Counted from the stretch's first letter, positions 7,048-16,879 are shown. The stretch: DNA of 64,000 nucleotides from Streptomyces nymphaeiformis (GCF_014203895.1 NZ_JACHJY010000002.1:868001-932000), one strand, 5' to 3'. The notes: a model not told the origin generated them from the letters alone. Numbers and translations: made by a program.

Positions 7048-8670
7048 ATGAGAAGACGACTTCTGACCGCCGTCGCGGCGGGGGTGCCGCTGGCCGCGGC
7101 GGTCTGCCTGCCGACCGCATGGGCGGAGAGCGGGAGCTCCGCCTCCCGGTCGCTCGACTGCTCGACCGTCACCGTGCAGGCCCCCGAGGGCACCACGGTG
7201 GCGAGCGTGGAGGCGGTCGACCGTCCCGCGGGCACCGTCGACGTACCCGCGGTCCCGCCCCTTCCCGCCTCGCAGGTCACCGATGTGCCGGGCTACTGCG
7301 ACGTGACGGTCACGCTGACCCACCCGGGCGAGGGCGACCAGGCCGAGGTGAAGGTCTGGCTGCCCAGGGACACCTGGAACGGGCGCCTGCAGACCGTGGG
7401 CGGCAGCGCCTTCGCCGCCGGCGACTACGGCTCCGCTCTGGCCGGCGCGGTCAAGAACGGCTACGCCGCAGCCACCACCGACGCCGGCGTCAAGACCTAC
7501 CTCGACACGAGCTGGGCCCTGGACGCCGGCGGGCAGGTCAACGCCTCCCTGCTGAAGAACTTCGCCTCCCGGTCCGAGCACGAGGCCGCCGTCGTCGCCA
7601 AGCAGGTCATCAACGGCTTCTACGGCAGGGCGGCCTCCTACGCGTACTTCAACGGCTGCTCCACCGGCGGCCGCCAGGGCTACGCGGAAGCCCAGCGTCA
7701 CCCCGACGACTACGACGGCATCCTCGCCAACGCGCCCGCCATCAGCTGGGACGAGTTCGAGGTCGCCACCCTGTGGCCGCAGGTGGTGATGAACAACGAG
7801 AAGACCTACCCCAGCGGGTGTGAGTTCGACGCCTTCAACACCGCGGCCGTCAAGGCGTGCGACCCGCTCGACGGCGTCAAGGACGGCCTCGTCGAGAACC
7901 CGGCCCGCTGCGACTTCGACCCGCGCCGGCTGATCGGCACCACCCTCGAGTGCGAGGGCAGGCAGGTCACCATCAGCGCGGCCGACGCGGCCGTGGTCCG
8001 CAAGATCTGGGACGGCCCGCGCACCACGTCGGGCCAGAAGCTGTGGTCCGGCGTCCCGATCGGCGCCGACCTGAAGTTCCCGTACCTCGCGGGCACGCTG
8101 CCGGACGCGAACGGCGACCTCAAGGGCCAGGCGTTCCCCGTCCCGGCCTCCTGGGTCCAGTCCTGGCTGAAGAAGCAGCCCTCGTTCGACGTCTCGACGA
8201 TCACCTACAGCCAGTTCACCGAGCTGTTCCGGCAGTCCCAGGCCGAGTACGACGAGGTCATCGGCACGGACGCCCCGGACCTGACCGCGTTCCGCAAGTC
8301 CGGCGGCAAGCTCCTGACCTGGCACGGCCGACAGGACCAGCTCATCCCCACCCAGGGCACGGTGACCTACCGCCAGCAGGTCGAGCGGGAGATGGGCGGC
8401 GCCGAACGGGTCGACGACTTCTACCGTCTCTTCCTCGCGCCGGGCACGGCCCACTGCGCGCTGACCGGTCAGACCGACGACCTCGGCGCGCTGCGGGCCT
8501 GGGTCGAGGAGGGCAAGGCGCCCGTGACGCTCACCGCCACCCTGACCAACTCCGCCGGCAAGCAGGTCACCCGCGACCTGTGCGCCTACCCGAAGGTGTC
8601 GCGCTACAAGGGCTACGGCGACCCGGCCGCCGCCGACAGCTTCCGGTGCGTGTACCCGTCCCGGTACTGA
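7048..8670 (+). CDS. secreted tannase/feruloyl esterase-family hydrolase
   Basis: A 540-aa exported enzyme. A signal peptide (residues 1-26, ending AWA-ES) follows a strong GAGAGGAAAG ribosome-binding region. The family signature is complete: G-C204-S205-T-G-G nucleophile elbow, Asp430 in WHGRQDQLIP and His469-Cys470 in PGTAHC. The neighbouring cysteines correspond to the disulphide that ties the catalytic Ser and His together in tannases and feruloyl esterases. The length is typical. It would hydrolyse ester bonds of plant phenolics outside the cell, but the exact substrate is undetermined. The gene stands alone with a long upstream region (6790-7047). Confidence 0.88.
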   Translation: MRRRLLTAVAAGVPLAAAVCLPTAWAESGSSASRSLDCSTVTVQAPEGTTVASVEAVDRPAGTVDVPAVPPLPASQVTDVPGYCDVTVTLTHPGEGDQAEVKVWLPRDTWNGRLQTVGGSAFAAGDYGSALAGAVKNGYAAATTDAGVKTYLDTSWALDAGGQVNASLLKNFASRSEHEAAVVAKQVINGFYGRAASYAYFNGCSTGGRQGYAEAQRHPDDYDGILANAPAISWDEFEVATLWPQVVMNNEKTYPSGCEFDAFNTAAVKACDPLDGVKDGLVENPARCDFDPRRLIGTTLECEGRQVTISAADAAVVRKIWDGPRTTSGQKLWSGVPIGADLKFPYLAGTLPDANGDLKGQAFPVPASWVQSWLKKQPSFDVSTITYSQFTELFRQSQAEYDEVIGTDAPDLTAFRKSGGKLLTWHGRQDQLIPTQGTVTYRQQVEREMGGAERVDDFYRLFLAPGTAHCALTGQTDDLGALRAWVEEGKAPVTLTATLTNSAGKQVTRDLCAYPKVSRYKGYGDPAAADSFRCVYPSRY

Positions 8671-8706
8671 TCCGACCGGCCCGCACCAGAGAGAGGCCGA
8701 CCCACC

Positions 8707-8865
8707 ATGACCGCCCACACCACGACGCCCGGTACGCCCGCGACCGGTGAGCGTTCCTCCCTGACGCGGCTCTGCCCGTCCCGTGGCATCCTGGCCGTGG
8801 TGTGGGCCCCGGCCATCGCCGGAGCCCACCGGAAGTCCCGCCGGCGGGCGACCGGGACCCTTTGA
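8707..8865 (+). pseudogene. short ORF after the esterase, probable 5' remnant
   Basis: A 52-aa frame MTAHTTTPGTPATGERSS..., preceded by AGAGAGGCCGACCCACC. The N-terminus looks like the unstructured start of a transporter or enzyme, with one short hydrophobic patch (GILAVVWAPAIAGA). It ends abruptly in a basic tail just before a terminator. I read it as the surviving start of a deleted gene, although a genuine small protein cannot be excluded. Confidence 0.35.
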
Positions 8866-8879
8866 GCACCCCGGTGCGT

Positions 8880-8923
8880 CACTGGCTCGGCCCGCCCTTG
8901 ACAGGGGGCGGGCCGAGCCAGTG
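8880..8923. terminator. strong transcription terminator
   Basis: A perfect 18-bp stem runs between 8880-8897 and 8906-8923 (CACTGGCTCGGCCCGCCC and its complement) with an 8-nt loop. It terminates the plus-strand esterase transcript. Confidence 0.8.
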
Positions 8924-9009
8924 TGCGTTCTGCGGGGTTCACGGTCCGGTCAGGGAAGAACGAAGGTACGCGGCCCGCGTCGGGGTGACGACCGGTTGTC
9001 AGGCGGATG

Positions 9010-9150
9010 TCATCCCGCCTCCACGCAGCAGGGCGACGGCGACCGCGCCTCAGTCGACGGCCTCCGGCACGAGCCGGCGGGCACGAGCCGGTAGGCGTGC
9101 TCCAGCCGTGCGGCGAGCGGCGGGACGGGTAGGTCGAACAGGGCCGTCAT
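9010..9150 (-). CDS. small ORF, probable gene remnant
   Basis: A 46-codon frame starting MTALFDLPVPPLAARLEHAY, which looks like a real protein start, then degenerating into Ser/Pro/Arg/Cys-rich sequence. A short tandem repeat (CGAGCCGG twice, about 9071-9093) lies where the reading frame deteriorates. No family assignment. Confidence 0.2.
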   Translation of the reverse strand: MTALFDLPVPPLAARLEHAYRLVPAGSCRRPSTEARSPSPCCVEAG

Positions 9151-9237
9151 GTCGCAGGCGCTTCGTCGGCTCTCATGCATCGGCTGTCAATGGCCCCACG
9201 CGGCCGTGCTGTCGGAGGCGCTCTCGTCCCGACGGTG

Positions 9238-12006
9238 TCAGATGCTTCCGTCGCGGGAGACCTTTCCGAGCGCGTCCCGCAGCGCGGCCCGCGAGGTGAT
9301 GCCCAGTTTGGGGAACACCCGGTACAGGTGGGAGCTGACCGTACGGGGGGACAGGTGCATCCGTTCGCCGATCTCCTTGTTGGTGAGTCCACTCGCGGCG
9401 AGGTCCGCGATCCGGTGCTCCTGCCAGGTCAGCGAAGGCAGACGGGACGAGGACGCGCGCTCGGCGAAGCCGGCGGCCCGCAGTTCGGCCCTGGCCCGCG
9501 CGGACCAGGCGACGGCTCCCAACTGTTGGAAGGCTTCCGCTGCCCGGCTCAGCGCCTCCCGTGCGGCCTTGGGGCCCTGGGCGTGCCGGATCCGGATGCC
9601 ATGGGCGAGCCGGATGCGGGCCGTTTCGAACGGGAAGAGGGACGCCGCCCCGGCCGCCTCGGCCCTCTCGTACATCGCGGCCTCCTCCTCGTCGTCCTCC
9701 GCGGTCATCGCCAGGGCGCCGTGGGTGATCAGCGCCAGCCGGGGCGAGATGCCGGGCAGACCGGCCTCACGGGCGGCCAGGGCATGCCGACGGGCCTGCT
9801 CCACGCGGCCCGTGTGCACCGCGGACTCGACGAGGTCGAGCAGCGTGCGCGAGGCCTGGTGGGCATAGGGCTCGAACGAACCGGGCGTCGTGATGCCGAT
9901 CGCGTACAGATAAGCGGTCTCGTAGTCGCCCTCGCTCAATGCCGCCGTGGTGCCGACGGCGTCTGCGATCTGGGTGAGGAAGCCGACGCCGCGGGGACGC
10001 GCCCAGGCGTCGACCACGGACTGGAGCTCGCGCGCCCGTTCCAGCCGGCCGCGCAGGGCCGCGACGAGGGCCAGGTAGGCGCGACTGTGATGGGCGAACA
10101 GAACGTGGTCGTGGACCGTCGCCAGCTCCAGAGCGCGCTCCCCGGAGCGCTCCGCCTCGTCCCAGTCGCCGACGGCGATCTGGTCGAGCATGATCAGGTG
10201 CACCATGGTGATCGCACTCGATGTCGCCCCGGTCTCCACCTCGCGGTCCACCGTGCGCTGGAGATGAGGGCGGTACTGGCCCAGCGCGTCGACGTGGTAC
10301 GCCGCCACACCCAGGCGGGTGACGTCCCAGGGCTCCAGGCCGCGCAGTTCGGCCAGGGAGCCCTCCACCCGCTCGTGCACCCCGGCTCCGTGCCGCACCA
10401 CGTCGCTCCAGGCGTCCCGGTAGATGAGGGACCTCTGCGGGACCGAGCCGCCCAACGAGTCCAGGAGGGCGCGGGCTTCGCGCCAGGCGGCCGGATCGCT
10501 CGCGTACTGGCAGATGGCGAGCAACAGGTTGACCAGCCGCGACAACATCTCGTCGGTTCCGGTCATCACCCCGTCCCGTATGCCCTCGATGGCTGCCACG
10601 AGCCGGCGGCGCGAGAAGCGCACGTCCCCGTCCTGGTACAGCGCCATGTACGTGGAGGCGATCACCGACGCGGGCGAGTTGTGCAGGCCCGGCACGACAT
10701 CGGAGCGGACCAACGCCTGTGCCTGGTCCAGGAGGGCGGCCTGTCCCGCGATGAACGCCGCGTCGCCCAGCCGCCGGGAGCGGCCCTCGTGGTCCTCGCT
10801 CAGTTCCGCGGCGCGGGTCAGCCATGCCACGGCGGCCAGGGCGCCGCCGCGCCGGATCACGGATTCCGCCGCGGCCTCCAGCTCGGCGGCGACCTGCTCG
10901 TCGGGGTCCACCGTCGAAGCCGCCAGGTGTGTGGCGTGGCGCTCGATGTCTTCCCGGTGCACCCGCGCGAGGGCCGCGTGAGCGGCGCGCCGTTCGTTGG
11001 GAGTCGCCAGCTGCACGACGGTCGAACGGACCAAGGGGTGACGGAAGACGAAGTCCCCGGTGAAGGGGTCGATCTCCAGCAGCCCGCTGAGCACTGCGTC
11101 GTCGGCGTCCTTCATGCGGTACCGCGTGCCGCCGAGGGGGCGGCCGGCGCTCCTTCCGGCCGCGACGCCGTCGAGGGCGCCGCGCAGCAGTTCCGTCCGC
11201 ACGGCGTCGTCGAGGCTCCGGATGCGGTTTCCGTAGACGTGCTGGAGTCGATGGGGGAGTGGGACGTTCTGGTGGCCGAACGGATCCCGACCGTCGTGGC
11301 CGGCCCGTTCCTCGGTGAGGAACGGAGGAAGTTCGAGCAGGGCCAGCGGGTTGCCCTCGGCCTCGTCCAGAACCACGCGACGCAGCCGTGGCGGGATGTC
11401 AGGATGGCAGGCGGTCAGCAGCAGTTCGGAGTCCGGTCGGGACAGGGAGGGCAGGAGCAGCTCCGGGAGCGCGGCCGTGTCGAAGCGGGACGGGATGTCC
11501 GAACGCAGCCCCACGACGAGCCTCACGGAGCTGCCGGTGAGCCGGCGCCCCGCGAACCCGCACACCTCCGCGCTCGCCGCGTCCAGCCACTGGCCGTCGT
11601 CCAGGACCAGCAGAAGCGGCTGTGGGGATGCCGCGAGGGCCAGCAGATCCAGTACCGCGATGGCGAGAGTCATCACCGAAGGGGGCTTCGCCGCGCCGCG
11701 GCCGAAGACCACGTCGAGCACCGCCCGGTGGGCTTCGTCCAGTCGGTCGATATACGGGAGGAGCGGGTACAGGAACTGGTGCAGTCCCGCGAACGGCAGG
11801 TCCGACTCCGCCTCCACCCCGGTGGCTCGGAGCACCCTGTGGTTCGCCCTGTCGGCGACGTCGGCGACATGGTCGAGCAGCAGACTCTTGCCCACGCCCG
11901 TCTCGCCCCTGACCACGAGGGCCCCGCCGCCGGCATCCGTGACGAAAGCGGCCAGTTCGCGCTGTTCCCTGCTGCGACCGACGATCGTTCTGCCGAGTGA
12001 CTCCAC
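9238..12006 (-). CDS. LuxR-family transcriptional regulator of the LAL type (AAA ATPase plus HTH)
   Basis: A regulator of about 922 aa. From the GTG at 12006 the protein begins VESLGRTIVGRSREQ. The Walker A motif GETGVGKS lies at residues 34-41, Walker B-like LLLVLDDGQW around 131-140, then a long alpha-helical TPR-like sensor region. A C-terminal LuxR HTH (LTWQEHRIADLAASGLTNKE..RTVSSHLYRVFPKLG) occupies roughly residues 855-915. An upstream ATG at 12090 would add 28 residues but would cover the palindromic motif cluster, and GACGAGG precedes the GTG, so I prefer 12006. LALs usually activate pathway or catabolic genes on binding a ligand and ATP. A decayed paralogue lies at 16120-16879. Confidence 0.88.
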   Translation of the reverse strand: MESLGRTIVGRSREQRELAAFVTDAGGGALVVRGETGVGKSLLLDHVADVADRANHRVLRATGVEAESDLPFAGLHQFLYPLLPYIDRLDEAHRAVLDVVFGRGAAKPPSVMTLAIAVLDLLALAASPQPLLLVLDDGQWLDAASAEVCGFAGRRLTGSSVRLVVGLRSDIPSRFDTAALPELLLPSLSRPDSELLLTACHPDIPPRLRRVVLDEAEGNPLALLELPPFLTEERAGHDGRDPFGHQNVPLPHRLQHVYGNRIRSLDDAVRTELLRGALDGVAAGRSAGRPLGGTRYRMKDADDAVLSGLLEIDPFTGDFVFRHPLVRSTVVQLATPNERRAAHAALARVHREDIERHATHLAASTVDPDEQVAAELEAAAESVIRRGGALAAVAWLTRAAELSEDHEGRSRRLGDAAFIAGQAALLDQAQALVRSDVVPGLHNSPASVIASTYMALYQDGDVRFSRRRLVAAIEGIRDGVMTGTDEMLSRLVNLLLAICQYASDPAAWREARALLDSLGGSVPQRSLIYRDAWSDVVRHGAGVHERVEGSLAELRGLEPWDVTRLGVAAYHVDALGQYRPHLQRTVDREVETGATSSAITMVHLIMLDQIAVGDWDEAERSGERALELATVHDHVLFAHHSRAYLALVAALRGRLERARELQSVVDAWARPRGVGFLTQIADAVGTTAALSEGDYETAYLYAIGITTPGSFEPYAHQASRTLLDLVESAVHTGRVEQARRHALAAREAGLPGISPRLALITHGALAMTAEDDEEEAAMYERAEAAGAASLFPFETARIRLAHGIRIRHAQGPKAAREALSRAAEAFQQLGAVAWSARARAELRAAGFAERASSSRLPSLTWQEHRIADLAASGLTNKEIGERMHLSPRTVSSHLYRVFPKLGITSRAALRDALGKVSRDGSI

Positions 12007-12086
12007 GGTCCTCGTCCCCCTTCTCGGCCCTGCTCCGGCCCGGAGCACTCTCCCGCAGAGTAGACGGATGGTGTCCCGAGATACAT

Positions 12087-12200
12087 ACATGTGTCAGCCA
12101 TCACATCCGCGCCCCTGTTTGCCGCGGCCTGCGGTCGACACACATGTCGTGCCACCCGGCAATTCGACATGTGTCATGGTTTCACGCAACACACGTGTCA
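12087..12200. promoter_or_regulatory. cluster of four ACATGTGTCA-type sites
   Basis: ACATGTGTCA at 12087-12096, ACACATGT at 12140-12147, GACATGTGTCA at 12166-12176 and ACACGTGTCA at 12191-12200 all fit one imperfect palindrome, TGACACATGTGTCA. They fill the divergent region between the LAL gene and the FAD oxidase/BAX-inhibitor remnants. Likely operators for the LAL protein or a local repressor. Confidence 0.5.
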
Positions 12201-12255
12201 AAGCGCGCGGGCGCATGGGTGATCCACTTGCCGCGAAGGAGATTGCGAGATCGAG

Positions 12256-12993
12256 ATGAGCACAGCCGTTCCCTCTCCCTCCCTCGGGGACCTGCATCCG
12301 GTGGACATGACGGTGCTGAGGGACGCGGTGCTCGTACCGGGGACGACGGGTACGAGGCCGAGTGCGCCACGTACAACCTGAGCGTCTCCCTCGAACCGGC
12401 CCTTGTGCTCGGCGCGGTCGACGAGAACGACGTGCGCATCGCCGTCCGCTTCGCCGATCGGCACGGCCTGCCCGTCGCCGTGAAGGCCACGGCCCACCAG
12501 GTCGTCTCACCCGCCCGGGCCGGACTACTGATCACCACGACCCGACCTACCCGTACTGCCGGAGCCTCTGCGCGGTGCCTTCGTGGTGCACCTGCGGATC
12601 GGATTCCTCGGCGCCCCCGAGGACGGGGCGCGGCTGATCGCACTGCTGCGGGCGGTGGCACCCGTGCTGGTCGATCTGGTGGGCGAGAAGCCCTTCGCCT
12701 CTATCGGGGAGATCCACCGGGACCTGGTCGACCTCATGGGCCCCGGAGAGGCGGAGCTGCTGCGGGCGCAGTGGGCGGACGTGACGAACGGCCTGGAGCC
12801 GTGGGCCGCGGACCGGGGCATGGCCAACTTCCTGTCCCCGGACGAGGCGACCGACGCGGAGGGCGTGCGGAACGTCTACGGACCATGGCGGTGCGCCCGG
12901 CTCGCCGAGGGGAAGAGGGGCTACGACCCCGCCGACTTCTTCCGCTTCAACCGCAAGGTCAAGCCCGCGAGGTCAAGGGGGAGATCTCCGTGA
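12256..12993 (+). pseudogene. FAD-binding (berberine-bridge type) oxidase, frameshifted and internally deleted
   Basis: Starts at ATG 12256. After about 30 codons the frame shifts near 12335 into DDGYEAECATYNLSVS, then VRFADRHGLPVAVKATAHQ, the start of the FAD-binding domain. A large internal deletion follows. From 12595 another frame gives HLRIGFLGAPEDGARLIA and, near the end, GVRNVYGP..ARLAE-KR-YDPADFFRFN, the conserved C-terminal motif of berberine-bridge-like oxidases. The remaining coding capacity is about 245 codons against the usual 450-480. The flavin-attachment region is lost, so the enzyme cannot be functional. Confidence 0.65.
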
Positions 12994-13665
12994 TGGGCGC
13001 CGAACCCGGACTCCGTCCGTTCGAGAGCAGCAACCCGGTACTCGCACGTCAGAGGTACCGGCGTCAGGACGGACAGAAGACCGCTGCCCGGGATCCGATG
13101 GCCGAGGTCCCCTCTGGAGGCGAGCGGCCTGCCGCAGCCGACGAGGCGCGGCGGGTCCCACGGTCCGGTACCAGACCGTCGCCCGATCTGGTGGGCGATC
13201 CGATGACCACGAACGCCGTCACCGCCCGTACCGCCTCGACGCTCGCCGTGGCAGCCCTGGCCGCGGTCCTGACGTGGACGGTCCCGCCGGTCGACCCGGC
13301 GCGGTCGGGCCCCTCGTACGCCCTGGCGGCCGGCATCGGCCTGGGCACCGTGCTCCTGGTGGTGCTCCAGTGCCGGGGCCGCCCGTCGTCGGCCCTTCCG
13401 GCGTTCGTCTTCGCGGGCTTCGAGGCGGCCTTTCTCGGCGTCCTCTCGAACACGGCCTCGGCGCACCTCGCTCCGGGCGTCTTCGTCCAGCTCGTCCTCG
13501 GCACGATGGCGGCCTACGCGGGTGTGGTGGCCGCCTACCGACTCCACCTCGTACGGATGGCCCGCCGCGCCCGTGGGTACGCCCTCGCCACGCTTCTGGG
13601 AGCGCTGCTTTTTTGGAACGGCGGATCTGCTGCCGACCGTGCTCACCGACACCGACGGCCTCGGT
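12993..13665 (+). pseudogene. BAX inhibitor-1-like membrane protein paralogue, truncated by frameshift
   Basis: ATG 12993 overlaps the TGA of the oxidase remnant. The product starts with an F-E-SSNPVL motif, a variable hydrophilic stretch and then hydrophobic helices (AVAALAAVLTWTVPP, GFEAAFLGVLSNTASA, FVQLVLGTMAAYAGVVAAY). These align by eye with the intact paralogue at 17190. After GYALATLLGALLF the frame is lost at a run of six T (13609-13614), and the last two or three helices are missing before the antisense creatininase remnant. Confidence 0.65.
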
Positions 13666-13672
13666 CCCCGCG

Positions 13673-13903
13673 TCAGCGGCCCCGCGCCCCGGACCAGGGG
13701 TCCTCGGCGAGCGCCTCGGCCAGCGCCCTGGCCAGGCCGCAGAGCAGCCTCTCCCCCTTCTCGGCGGTCGCCGCGTCACCGTGGCCCGCGGCGCCCGACG
13801 AGGCGATGCGGTCGAACGAGACGGGCAGGAGGACCACGGCGTTCTCGGCCGCGCGCTTGCGTAGCTCGGCCGCAGTCATGTGGTTCCACAGGACTGCGGC
13901 CAT
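13673..13903 (-). pseudogene. creatininase-family amidohydrolase with the middle deleted
   Basis: A 76-codon frame joins the family's N-terminus (VLWNHMTAAELRKRAAENAVVLLPV) directly to its C-terminus (A-TAEKGERLL..ALAEALAE). The metal-binding centre normally lies between these, in a protein of about 240-260 aa. The junction is in frame, suggesting a clean internal deletion of roughly 170 codons. No active site remains. Confidence 0.55.
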
Positions 13904-13984
13904 GGAGGCCTTCTGCGAGGGCGGTCCGCGCCGGCGGACGGGACCTGACGGGGGACGGGCCGGACGACGCCGGCCCGGACTCCG

Positions 13985-15043
13985 CTAGAAGTGGTCGACG
14001 TCCACGACGGCCTGGGCGAACGCCGTCGGCGCCTCCTGGGGCACGTTGTGGCCGATGGACAGCGCGCGGTGCTCATACGCCCCGGTGAACTTGGCGCGGT
14101 AGGAGGAGCCGTCGCCGGGCTGTGCCGTGAAGGGGTCACGCAGGGGATCGATGGTGAGGGTGGGCACCCCGATGGTCGGTCCCGTGGCGAGTACGTCCTC
14201 GTAGCGGTCGTAGCGGGGCTCGCCCTCGACGAGGCCCAGCCGCCAGCGGTAGTTGTGGATGACGATCGCGGCGTAGTCCGGGTTCTCGAAGGCGGCCGCG
14301 GTGCGCTCGAAGGTGGCGTCGTCGAAGTCCCAGTCCGGGGAGACGAGATCCCAGACGAGCCGCGTCAGATCGTGGCGCAGGTCCTTGTGCTCCATGGCCT
14401 TCCTGCCGCGCTCGGTGGCGAAGTAGTACTGGTACCACCAGGTGTGCTCGGCGGCCGGCGAGATCGGCTCCAGCTGCATCTTGCGGTCGGTGATCAGGTA
14501 ACCGCTGACCGACACCAGGGCCTTGACGCGGTCGGGCCACAGGGCGGCGAGAATGTCGCCCGTCCGCGAGCCCCAGTCGAAGCCGGCGACCACGGCCTTG
14601 TGGATCTTGAGGGCGTCCATGAGCGCGATGACGTCCAGCGCGATCACCGACTGCTGGGCGTTGCGGAACGTCCGGGGGGACAGGAAACGCGTCGTGCCGT
14701 GGCCGCGCAGGTAGGGCACGATGACGCGGTAGCCCTGGTCCGCCAACAGGGGAGCGACGTCGACGTAACTGTGGATGTCGTACGGCCAGCCGTGCAGGCA
14801 GATGACCGCCGGCCCGTGCGCGGGCCCCAGCTCGGCATAGCCGACGTCCAGCAGGCCGGCCCTGATCTGCTTGAGGACCGGGAAGGAGGTGTGCGTGCCC
14901 GGAGCGATCGTCGGCACGACGGGTGTCTCGCCGCCTCGGCCCGGGACGGACGCGTTCGAGACGCCCTGGAGGCCGGCCAGCGAAACGGCGGCCGCTCCCG
15001 TGCTCAGACCCATCGCCTTGGTGAAGGTACGCCTGTTGATCAT
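13985..15043 (-). CDS. Tat-exported alpha/beta hydrolase, epoxide hydrolase/dehalogenase-like
   Basis: A 352-aa protein from ATG 15043, with GGAAGG six bases upstream. The N-terminus MINRRTFTKAMGLSTGAAAV carries an RR-x-F twin-arginine motif and a hydrophobic core. HGWPYDIHSY (residues 84-93) forms the oxyanion region. The nucleophile elbow is G-F-D156-W-G-S, an aspartate rather than serine, as in epoxide hydrolases and haloalkane dehalogenases. His in SIGHNVPQEAP near the end completes the site. Possibly acts on an epoxide or halogenated substrate outside the cytoplasm. It is divergent from the hydrolase at 15301. Confidence 0.82.
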   Translation of the reverse strand: MINRRTFTKAMGLSTGAAAVSLAGLQGVSNASVPGRGGETPVVPTIAPGTHTSFPVLKQIRAGLLDVGYAELGPAHGPAVICLHGWPYDIHSYVDVAPLLADQGYRVIVPYLRGHGTTRFLSPRTFRNAQQSVIALDVIALMDALKIHKAVVAGFDWGSRTGDILAALWPDRVKALVSVSGYLITDRKMQLEPISPAAEHTWWYQYYFATERGRKAMEHKDLRHDLTRLVWDLVSPDWDFDDATFERTAAAFENPDYAAIVIHNYRWRLGLVEGEPRYDRYEDVLATGPTIGVPTLTIDPLRDPFTAQPGDGSSYRAKFTGAYEHRALSIGHNVPQEAPTAFAQAVVDVDHF

Positions 15044-15300
15044 GTGAAACCTTCCGTGCGCAGTGGCTTGCTCCCTGTCCACTCTTCTCCTCGCCAGCCC
15101 CCTCGCGCATCAGTCACATGACGGTGATGCGCGAGTCGCGGGACCGACGACACCCGCCGTGCGTACGGGGACACCCCAGAGGCGCCGACATTCAGTCATT
15201 CGACTGTTTCCCCTTGGAAGGCGGTGGACGACCCTGGTCCTCAGCACGTCCCGCACACTCCTGTGCGGCTGTCCGACAACGCCCGTGGAGGGACCGTTCC

Positions 15301-16113
15301 GTGAACCGAACTCCCGTCGTCCTCATCCACGGCGCCTGGCTGCACGCCTTGTCCTGGCAGTCCTGGATCGACCGCCTCGCCGGCCGGGGCTTCGAGGTCG
15401 TCGCCCCGGGCTGGCCGGGAGAGCCCCCCACCGTGGGCGAGGCGCGCAGCCCGTCCGTGACCACGCCGAGCCTCGGACTCGACGGGCTCACGGACCACTA
15501 CGCGAGCGTCGCCCGCTCCTTCGACGCCCCACCGGTGATCATCGGGCACTCGGTCGGCGGGCTCGTCGCCCAGCACCTCCTCGACGCCGGACTGGGCCGG
15601 GCCGCGGTGGCCATCGCCCCGGCACCGATCGCGGGCGCGCCTCCCGCGCCGGAACTGACCGGGCGGGCCGTGCGCTCCGTACCGCCCGACTCCCCGGACG
15701 ACGGGACCGCGACCGTCTCGCTGAGCGTCGAGGAGTTCCGCGCGTGCTTCGCCAACGCCGTGCCGGAGGAGGAGTCCTCGTGCCTGTTCCGGCACTACGT
15801 CATCCCCTCCTCGGGCCACCTGCTGTCCGACCTGGTCAGGGAGGACGTCACATGTCACCCGCGTCGGAGGGTGGACACCCGGAACGCGCGGCGGGGCCCG
15901 CTGCTGCTCATCTCCGGCCAGGAGGACCGCATGGTGCCCGACAGCGTCACACGCTCGGTCTACAAGCTGTACGGCGACTCGACGGCGACGAGTGACCTCA
16001 AGCAGTTCCCCGACCGCGCGCACTCGCTGACCGTCGACAGCGGCTGGCGGTCCGTCGCCGACCACGTCCTGCTGTGGCTCGCGCTCCAGGGCATTCACGG
16101 GACCGAGCCGTAA
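15301..16113 (+). CDS. alpha/beta hydrolase
   Basis: A 270-aa protein starting at GTG 15301 (VNRTPVVLIHGAW) after a GGAGGGACC ribosome-binding region. A longer in-frame extension to 15118 has no such site and is Arg/Pro-rich. The oxyanion motif is HGAW, the nucleophile is Ser84 in GHSVGG, the acid lies in SGQEDRMVP and the base in PDRAHSLT. Related to small salicylate-esterase/EST-like hydrolases. Its 3' end abuts the truncated end of the LAL pseudogene on the opposite strand, so it may mark a recombination boundary. Confidence 0.82.
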   Translation: MNRTPVVLIHGAWLHALSWQSWIDRLAGRGFEVVAPGWPGEPPTVGEARSPSVTTPSLGLDGLTDHYASVARSFDAPPVIIGHSVGGLVAQHLLDAGLGRAAVAIAPAPIAGAPPAPELTGRAVRSVPPDSPDDGTATVSLSVEEFRACFANAVPEEESSCLFRHYVIPSSGHLLSDLVREDVTCHPRRRVDTRNARRGPLLLISGQEDRMVPDSVTRSVYKLYGDSTATSDLKQFPDRAHSLTVDSGWRSVADHVLLWLALQGIHGTEP

Positions 16114-16119
16114 GGCGGG

Positions 16120-16879
16120 TCTCCTGCGGTCGCGCAGTCCCGTGCCGTGCCCGGCCATGTCGCCCCGGGCGTCGCGGTAGATCGCGCTCAGCGGGTGGAC
16201 CCGGACGCCGAGGGGCCGAGGAGCCGTTCGGTACGCCGCCCCAGGGCGTCGGCACCGGAGCACTGCGCCATGGCCAACAACGTGTCCACCACGTGGGTGA
16301 GCATGCCGTCGAACCTCCGACCGGGTCCTCCCCGACCCTCTCGGTCGCCGCGACGAGGCGCTCCGGCGCCCCTCCCTCGTGGTAGAAGCCCGTCCAGGCC
16401 GAGGTCACCACTGTGGCCAGGGAGGCGGTATAACCAGGGCGCGGTGCCGAGCGATGCGCGAGTCTCTCCGCCTCGTCCAACAGGGCTGCCTACCCCGCGA
16501 TGTACGAGGCCTCGTGGAGGTGCCTGGACCGGTCCGCCGCGTGCTCGCTCAGCCAGGCCACGGACGCCGACGCACCACCGCGCTGGGCGGCGGAGCGCGC
16601 CGCCGCTTCCAGTGCTGTGGCCACCTCGTCGTCGGGATCGACCGCGGCGGCGGCCCCGTCCAGTGCGCCGCGCAGTAGCTTCCCGCGTGCGGTGGCATCG
16701 AGGCGTTCGATGCGCGCCGCGTAGACCTGCAAGGCGTTGGCTGCTCTCTCGGAGTGGCGCCGTGGGGTCGCGTCACGCCGAGAGCCGCCCTGCCGGGCGA
16801 CATGTTGCCGCTGCCACCGGCTCTCCGCTCGCCGGATGTGTCGACGGTGAGTGCAAGCGTACGTCGTTCTCTTCAACAC
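16120..16879 (-). pseudogene. fragment of a second LAL-type LuxR regulator
   Basis: In frame order the strand encodes ALQVYAARIERLD..KLLRGALDGA, then DPDDEVATALEAAARSAAQ and a SYIAG segment, then a TAG stop, then AALLDEAERLAHRSAP and later IYRDARGDMAGHGTG. The intact paralogue (9238-12006) has the same blocks in the same order, including FIAGQAALLD. Here the Q codon has become TAG. Sequence between the first two blocks is deleted. Both the ATPase and the HTH are missing. Frame changes near 16320 add to the damage. Confidence 0.65.

Noticed and set aside
6034..8829. A 931-codon minus-strand frame across the cytochrome b and esterase genes
   Set aside because: The plus-strand genes have signal peptides, catalytic motifs and ribosome-binding sites. 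The long opposite frame is a by-product of high G/C codon use.
9175..12000. A 941-codon plus-strand frame opposite the LAL regulator
   Set aside because: It is a shadow of the minus-strand gene, which has clear ATPase and HTH motifs. The plus product is Gly/Arg/Val-rich with no domain.
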